Source: an uncultured Clostridia bacterium (GTDB lineage: Bacteria > Bacillota > Clostridia > Oscillospirales > Acutalibacteraceae). From it: a stretch of 9,321 nt of DNA. The notes under the pieces were generated by a model that saw nothing but the letters and a program-made list of their open reading frames with translations, was not told the origin of the DNA and ran no database searches. The stretch spans positions 1 through 9,321 of the forward strand of contig CANQIG010000060.1 in NCBI GenBank assembly GCA_947623765.1, written 5' to 3'. Positions 5,864-9,321 of the stretch are shown here, piece by piece. Positions within the stretch are counted from its first letter, which is position 1, and every line of letters begins with the position of its first letter. The position numbers and the translations under genes were made by a program.

Positions 5864-5932
5864 ATGGCTAAGTTTTGCTTCCCGTTTGGAAAGGACAGTT
5901 TTGGAAACGAAAAAGAAGTGAGTTTATGGTAA
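5864..5932 (+). other. Possible 22-aa leader ORF overlapping the yicC start
   Basis: An ATG at 5864 opens 23 codons (MAKFCFPFGKDSFG, then NEKEVSLW, then TAA at 5930-5932). It lies only about 9 nt after the -10 box, so it would be nearly leaderless with no room for a ribosome binding site. Its stop overlaps the beginning of yicC by 7 nt in another frame, an arrangement that could couple translation. No similarity is recognised, and a random open frame of this size is quite possible. Confidence 0.2.
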
Positions 5933-6804
5933 AAAGCATGACCGGTTACGGGCGCGCGGAGGAGACGGTGAACGGCAGAAAGATCACCGTGGAGCTGCGC
6001 TCCGTCAATCATAAGTATCTGGAATATTCCGCGCGCGTCTCCAGAGGCTACGGCTTTCTGGAGGAAAAGCTCAAGCGCCTCGTCCAGAGCCGCGTCTCGC
6101 GCGGAAAGCTCGATGTGTACCTCGGGATCGAGATGCTGGAGGACAGAACGGCGGTCGTCAACGTGAATCACGCGCTCGCCGAAGGTTATGTCCGCGCGCT
6201 TACGGAGATCGCCGAAAAGAACGGCCTGCCGCTTCCCGTGACCGTCGGGGACATCGTGCGGTGCCCGGAACTCTTCACGGTGACGCGCGCGCCGGAGGAC
6301 GAGGAGGGCGTCTGGGCGGACGTCGCGCCGGTCGCGGAGAAGGCGGTCGACGCGTTTGTCTCGATGCGCGAGGCGGAGGGCGAACGGCTCGTCGCCGACG
6401 TGCTGGGCCGCGCGCAGACTGTGGAGAACTGCGTCGGGCTCGTGGAGGCGCGTTCCCCGGAGACGGTCCGGCTGTACCGGGAAAGGCTCGAGGCGCGCCT
6501 AAAGGAAGTCCTTGGGGACAGGACCATCGACGAACAGCGCATCCTGACGGAAGCCGCGATCTTTGCTGACCGCGTCGCCGTCGCGGAGGAGACTGTGCGC
6601 CTGCGCAGCCACATCGAGCAGCTCCGGGCGTTTCTGGCGTCGGGGGAGCCATCTGGCCGGAAGCTGGACTTCCTGGTGCAGGAGATGAACCGCGAGGCGA
6701 ACACGATCGGTTCCAAGTGCAGCGACACGGAGATCGCCTACACGGTCGTCGAGATCAAAGCGGAGATCGAAAAGATCCGCGAACAGATCCAGAACATCGA
6801 GTAA
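5926..6804 (+). CDS. yicC: YicC/YloC family endoribonuclease
   Basis: 292 aa, the usual family length. It begins with the hallmark SMTGYGRAEE (4-13) followed by ELRSVNHKYLEYSARVSRGY (23-42), and ends with the DUF1732 signature GRKLDFLVQEMNREANTIGS (244-263), then IREQIQNIE, almost identical to the C-terminus of E. coli YicC. YicC-type proteins are endoribonucleases that influence RNA turnover; in Bacillus the homologue is YloC. I chose the ATG at 5926 because the family begins there. The preceding AAGAAGTGAG is a weak ribosome binding site, and the frame open to 5875 gives non-family residues. First gene of the second operon; remA follows after 12 nt. Confidence 0.95.
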   Translation: MVKSMTGYGRAEETVNGRKITVELRSVNHKYLEYSARVSRGYGFLEEKLKRLVQSRVSRGKLDVYLGIEMLEDRTAVVNVNHALAEGYVRALTEIAEKNGLPLPVTVGDIVRCPELFTVTRAPEDEEGVWADVAPVAEKAVDAFVSMREAEGERLVADVLGRAQTVENCVGLVEARSPETVRLYRERLEARLKEVLGDRTIDEQRILTEAAIFADRVAVAEETVRLRSHIEQLRAFLASGEPSGRKLDFLVQEMNREANTIGSKCSDTEIAYTVVEIKAEIEKIREQIQNIE

Positions 6805-6816
6805 AAGGAGCGGATC

Positions 6817-7089
6817 ATGGCTTTACAGCTTGTCAACATCGGCTTTGGAAATATGATCTCCGCGTCGCGGATGATCTCGATCGTGAGCCCGGATTCTGCG
6901 CCGATCCGCCGGATCGTGCAGGATTCGCGCGACAGCGGCGCGCTGATCGACGCCACCTGCGGGCGAAAGACCCGCACGGTCATCATCATGGACAGCGACC
7001 ATGTGGTGCTCTCCGCGCTTTTGCCGGAAACGGTCGCCGCGCGGTTCGCGGGGAGCACGGAACCGGCAAAGGAAGAGAGCGAGGCGTAG
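6817..7089 (+). CDS. remA: Extracellular matrix regulator RemA (DUF370 family, DNA-binding)
   Basis: 90 aa. RemA (YlzA) is a ring-forming DNA-binding regulator that activates matrix and osmoprotection genes in Bacillus subtilis. The sequence LVNIGFGNMISASRMISIVS (5-24), then APIRRIVQDSRDSGALIDAT (28-47) and IIMDSDHVVLSALLPETVA (56-74), is close to the Bacillus protein throughout. Basic residues at 18 and 50 occupy places linked with DNA binding; residue 51 is Lys where Bacillus, as I recall, has Arg. The last 13 residues are acidic and variable. AAGGAG (6805-6810) gives a strong ribosome binding site, and the gene lies between yicC and gmk as in Bacillus. Its targets in this organism cannot be read from the window; outside Bacillus the matrix role is unproven. 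Confidence 0.93.
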   Translation: MALQLVNIGFGNMISASRMISIVSPDSAPIRRIVQDSRDSGALIDATCGRKTRTVIIMDSDHVVLSALLPETVAARFAGSTEPAKEESEA

Positions 7090-7095
7090 ATCGGT

Positions 7096-7704
7096 ATGGA
7101 AAAGGGACTTTTGGTGGTGCTCTCCGCGCCGTCCGGCGGCGGGAAGGGCACGATCGTGAAGGAGCTTCTGGCGCGGAACCGGAACGTCCGGCTCTCCGTC
7201 TCCGCGACGACGCGTGCGCCGAGGCCGGGCGAGGAAAACGGTGTCCACTATTTCTTTACGACGCGGGAGGATTTCCTCGCGCAGATCGAGAGCGGCGGGA
7301 TGCTGGAGCACGCCGAGTATGTCGGCAATCTCTACGGCACGCCGAAAGCGCCGGTCGATCAATGGCGCGAGGCCGGAATCGACGTGATCCTCGAGATCGA
7401 GGTCCAGGGCGGGCGGCAGATCAAATCCGTCGCGCCGGACTGTGTGAGCATTTTCCTGCTCCCGCCGTCGCTCCCCGTTTTGGAGGAGCGGCTTCGCGGC
7501 CGCGGCACGGAGCCGGAAGAGACCGTCCAAAAGCGGCTTTTGGCGGCGCGGGAGGAGATCCCGCACGCACGGGACTACGATTATATCGTCGTCAACGATA
7601 CCGTGGAGGAAGCCGTCGAGAACATTGAGTCCATTCTTCGCGCGGAACGCCTGAAAAGCGCACGCGGGGAAAAGGTTATAGAAAGGATCCTGACATCATG
7701 CTGA
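7096..7704 (+). CDS. gmk: Guanylate kinase
   Basis: Phosphorylates GMP (or dGMP) to GDP with ATP, an essential cytoplasmic step of purine nucleotide supply. The protein is 202 aa, typical length. The P-loop APSGGGKGT is at residues 11-19 (Lys17). The family usually has GPSG(A/V)GKGT, so Ala11 and Gly15 are mild variants. The GMP-binding segment SATTRAPRPGEENGVHYFF (36-54) and the EIEVQGGRQI segment are present, as is the lid-like RLRGRGTEPEETVQKRL. The stop of remA is 6 nt before the ATG and the ribosome binding site is weak, so translation may be coupled. The 3' end overlaps rpoZ by 7 nt. Confidence 0.96.
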   Translation: MEKGLLVVLSAPSGGGKGTIVKELLARNRNVRLSVSATTRAPRPGEENGVHYFFTTREDFLAQIESGGMLEHAEYVGNLYGTPKAPVDQWREAGIDVILEIEVQGGRQIKSVAPDCVSIFLLPPSLPVLEERLRGRGTEPEETVQKRLLAAREEIPHARDYDYIVVNDTVEEAVENIESILRAERLKSARGEKVIERILTSC

Positions 7705-7910
7705 AACCGTCCGGAAACATCATCAAGACGCCGCATAAGAGCTACTATTCCGTTGTGATCGCCGTCGCAAAACGCGCGCGCGACATCTCGGACGCGGCGG
7801 AAGCCTCCAACGAACCGCTCGTGGAAAAGCCGGTGGATCTCGCCGTGCAGGATTTCGTCGACGGCAAGTATAAGATCCTCGAGCCGGAGATCGAAGGAAG
7901 CGCGAAGTAA
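7698..7910 (+). CDS. rpoZ: DNA-directed RNA polymerase omega subunit
   Basis: 70 aa, the usual small size. Omega binds the beta' subunit and helps assemble RNA polymerase. The protein begins MLKPSGNIIKTPHKSYYSVV and contains the family core VAKRARDI (23-30) and KPVDLAVQDFVDGKYKI (44-60). It starts inside the last codons of gmk (7-nt overlap, other frame), as is usual in this cluster. AAAGGA (about 7681-7686) is 11 nt upstream. In Bacillus coaBC follows; here priA starts 3 nt after the stop. Confidence 0.92.
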   Translation: MLKPSGNIIKTPHKSYYSVVIAVAKRARDISDAAEASNEPLVEKPVDLAVQDFVDGKYKILEPEIEGSAK

Positions 7911-7913
7911 GCC

Positions 7914-9321
7914 ATGCCCGAGCTTCTCGCACAGCTTGCCTTGGAGAATACGTCGTTTTCCTTCGACAAGCCCTTTTCCTACCGCGTTCCGGACGCGCTG
8001 CGCGGGGCGGTCCTGCCCGGCGTGCGCGTGACCGTGCCGTTTGGCTCGGGCAACCGGACGCGCGTGGGCATGGTGCTCTCCCTCGAGGAGGGGAATGTGC
8101 CGAACGTCAAGGACGTTCGGACCGTGCTCGACGCGGAACCCCTGCTCACGGCGGAAATGCTCGCGCTCGTACCGTGGCTGAAAAGCCGGTATTACTGCAC
8201 ACTGTTCGAGGCAGTGCGCCTGATGCTCCCGACGGGCATCGGCGTGAAGCTGACGGAACGGCTGCGGCTGCATCCAGAGTTCAAGGACTTTGACCGAGAG
8301 GCGTATTCCGAGGAGGAGTGGCGGATCATCACCGCGCTTTTCGCGAACCGCGACGGCCTTACCGTGCGGCAGCTCGGCGATAGGCTTGGTCTGGACGCAA
8401 AGAGCCCCGCGCTTTCCGGGCTTCGGGAACGGGGCGTCGTCGTTGTGGAAGACACGGCGGCGAGAGGTATTCGCGACGCGACGACGCGGATGGCGGCGGC
8501 TGTGCCCGATTTTTCCGGGACGCTGACGCCGAAGCAGCTGGAAGCGTACCGGGTCCTCTCCGATGTCGGCGCGGTCACGGTGCAGGAGCTGTGCTATTTT
8601 ACCGGCGTCGGCGTGGGCGTTGTAAAGGCGCTCGCGCAAAAGGGCGCGGCGGAGCTTTTCGAGACCGAGCGGTTCCGCAGGCCGAAAGCGCCAAAGGCCG
8701 GGGAGGTCCGGCTGCCGGAGAAGCTCTCCGAGGAGCAGCAGCGGGAGGCGGACGGGATCTGCCGGGAGATCGATGAGGGAAAGGCCGCAGTCGCTTTACT
8801 CTACGGCGTGACAGGAGCTGGAAAAACGGCTGTGTTCCTCCGGGCGATCCGTCATGTGCTGGAGAAAGGGCGCGGAGTCATCGTCACCGTGCCGGAGATC
8901 GCGCTCACGCCGCAGACGCTCTCGGTATTCCTCGCGGCGTTCGGCGATACGGTGGCGGTGTTCCATTCCGGGCTCTCCATGGGCGAGCGGCTCGACGAAT
9001 GGAAGCGCGTCCGTTCGGGAAAGGCGCGGATCGTCGTTGGGACGCGCTCGGCGATCTTTGCGCCGGTGCAGGATCTCGGGCTCATCGTCATGGACGAGGA
9101 GCAGGAGGCGACCTACCGCTCCGAAAACAGCCCGAGGTATCACGCGCGGGAGGTCGCGAAGTTCCGCGCTGCCTACAACCGGGCGTACTGTTTGCTGTGT
9201 TCCGCAACGCCTTCCGTGGAGACGTATTACTTTGCGCAGACTGGAAAATATTATTACCATGAGCTGCCGCACCGGTTCGGGACGGCGGTCGTGCCACGGG
9301 TGGAGCTCGCGGACATGAACA
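7914..9321 (+). CDS. priA: Primosomal protein N' (PriA helicase), 3' end outside the window
   Basis: Restarts stalled replication forks by unwinding DNA and loading the replicative helicase. 469 codons are visible and the frame is open to the edge; full PriA is about 730-800 aa. An N-terminal 3'-DNA-binding domain (about 1-105, with FDKPFSYRVPDAL and PGVRVTVPFGSGNRTRVGMV) is followed by a winged-helix region (about 135-185). The helicase core has Walker A GVTGAGKT (298-305), TVPEIALTPQ (325-334), HSGLS (351-355), GTRSAIFAP (376-384), the Walker B DEEQ (394-397, where many PriA have DEEH) and SATPS (430-434). I translated the visible part and saw no frameshift. The zinc-binding cysteines would lie beyond the edge. 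The start is 3 nt after rpoZ and the nearest AAGGAAG is 13 nt away, so coupling is likely. Confidence 0.95.
   Translation, partial: MPELLAQLALENTSFSFDKPFSYRVPDALRGAVLPGVRVTVPFGSGNRTRVGMVLSLEEGNVPNVKDVRTVLDAEPLLTAEMLALVPWLKSRYYCTLFEAVRLMLPTGIGVKLTERLRLHPEFKDFDREAYSEEEWRIITALFANRDGLTVRQLGDRLGLDAKSPALSGLRERGVVVVEDTAARGIRDATTRMAAAVPDFSGTLTPKQLEAYRVLSDVGAVTVQELCYFTGVGVGVVKALAQKGAAELFETERFRRPKAPKAGEVRLPEKLSEEQQREADGICREIDEGKAAVALLYGVTGAGKTAVFLRAIRHVLEKGRGVIVTVPEIALTPQTLSVFLAAFGDTVAVFHSGLSMGERLDEWKRVRSGKARIVVGTRSAIFAPVQDLGLIVMDEEQEATYRSENSPRYHAREVAKFRAAYNRAYCLLCSATPSVETYYFAQTGKYYYHELPHRFGTAVVPRVELADMN

Noticed and set aside
5875..5925. Upstream extension of the yicC frame
   Set aside because: The added 17 residues do not belong to the family, which begins just before the SMTGYGR motif.
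6717..7628. A 303-codon plus-strand open frame crossing yicC, remA and gmk
   Set aside because: It is a frame-shifted reading of three recognised genes and gives an Arg/Gly-rich sequence.
7581..8639. A 352-codon minus-strand open frame opposite rpoZ and priA
   Set aside because: It covers the rpoZ and priA coding region, which translates cleanly on the plus strand; the antisense product shows no domain.

Overview
The window is an ordinary, densely packed chromosomal core segment from a Gram-positive bacterium. It is most likely a GC-rich, spore-forming member of the Clostridia, in the broad Oscillospiraceae/Ruminococcaceae area. That placement is inferred from gene content and order (ScpA-ScpB-DUF2953-YtfJ-D,D-carboxypeptidase-RluB, then YicC-RemA-Gmk-RpoZ-PriA), strong AGGAGG-type ribosome binding sites, sigma-A-like promoters and visibly high GC. 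I see no mobile element, CRISPR array, tRNA or rRNA. The only reversed gene is the one at the left edge.

Left edge (1-264): the start of rpmB (ribosomal protein L28) lies on the minus strand. It is separated from the rightward genes by a short AT-rich divergent promoter region. Both promoters have 17-bp spacers, and the rightward -35 element sits between the arms of a perfect 7-bp inverted repeat.

First operon (265-5732, plus strand): a site-2-type membrane metalloprotease (M50), scpA, scpB, a DUF2953 membrane-anchored protein, ytfJ (GerW family), a D-alanyl-D-alanine carboxypeptidase, rluB, and a short GNAT-like protein. scpA/scpB, scpB/DUF2953 and DUF2953/ytfJ each overlap by 4 nt (ATGA or GTGA), so translational coupling is likely. 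The last gene starts 71 nt inside rluB in another frame. Themes are chromosome condensation (ScpAB with SMC), sporulation and envelope functions (YtfJ, DUF2953, carboxypeptidase, M50 protease) and 23S rRNA modification (RluB). An intrinsic terminator follows at about 5781-5816.

Second operon (promoter at about 5827-5855, genes 5926 to the right edge): yicC, remA, gmk, rpoZ and priA. This is the well-known Bacillus yloC-remA-gmk-rpoZ-coaBC-priA cluster without coaBC, since priA starts 3 nt after rpoZ. priA is cut by the window edge. A 23-codon open frame begins almost at the predicted transcription start and overlaps the yicC start codon.

I found no convincing undescribed system. The items worth a second look are small: the palindrome over the first promoter, the leader ORF before yicC, the long rluB/GNAT overlap, the missing coaBC, the TTG start of the carboxypeptidase and the degenerate GNAT-like protein.
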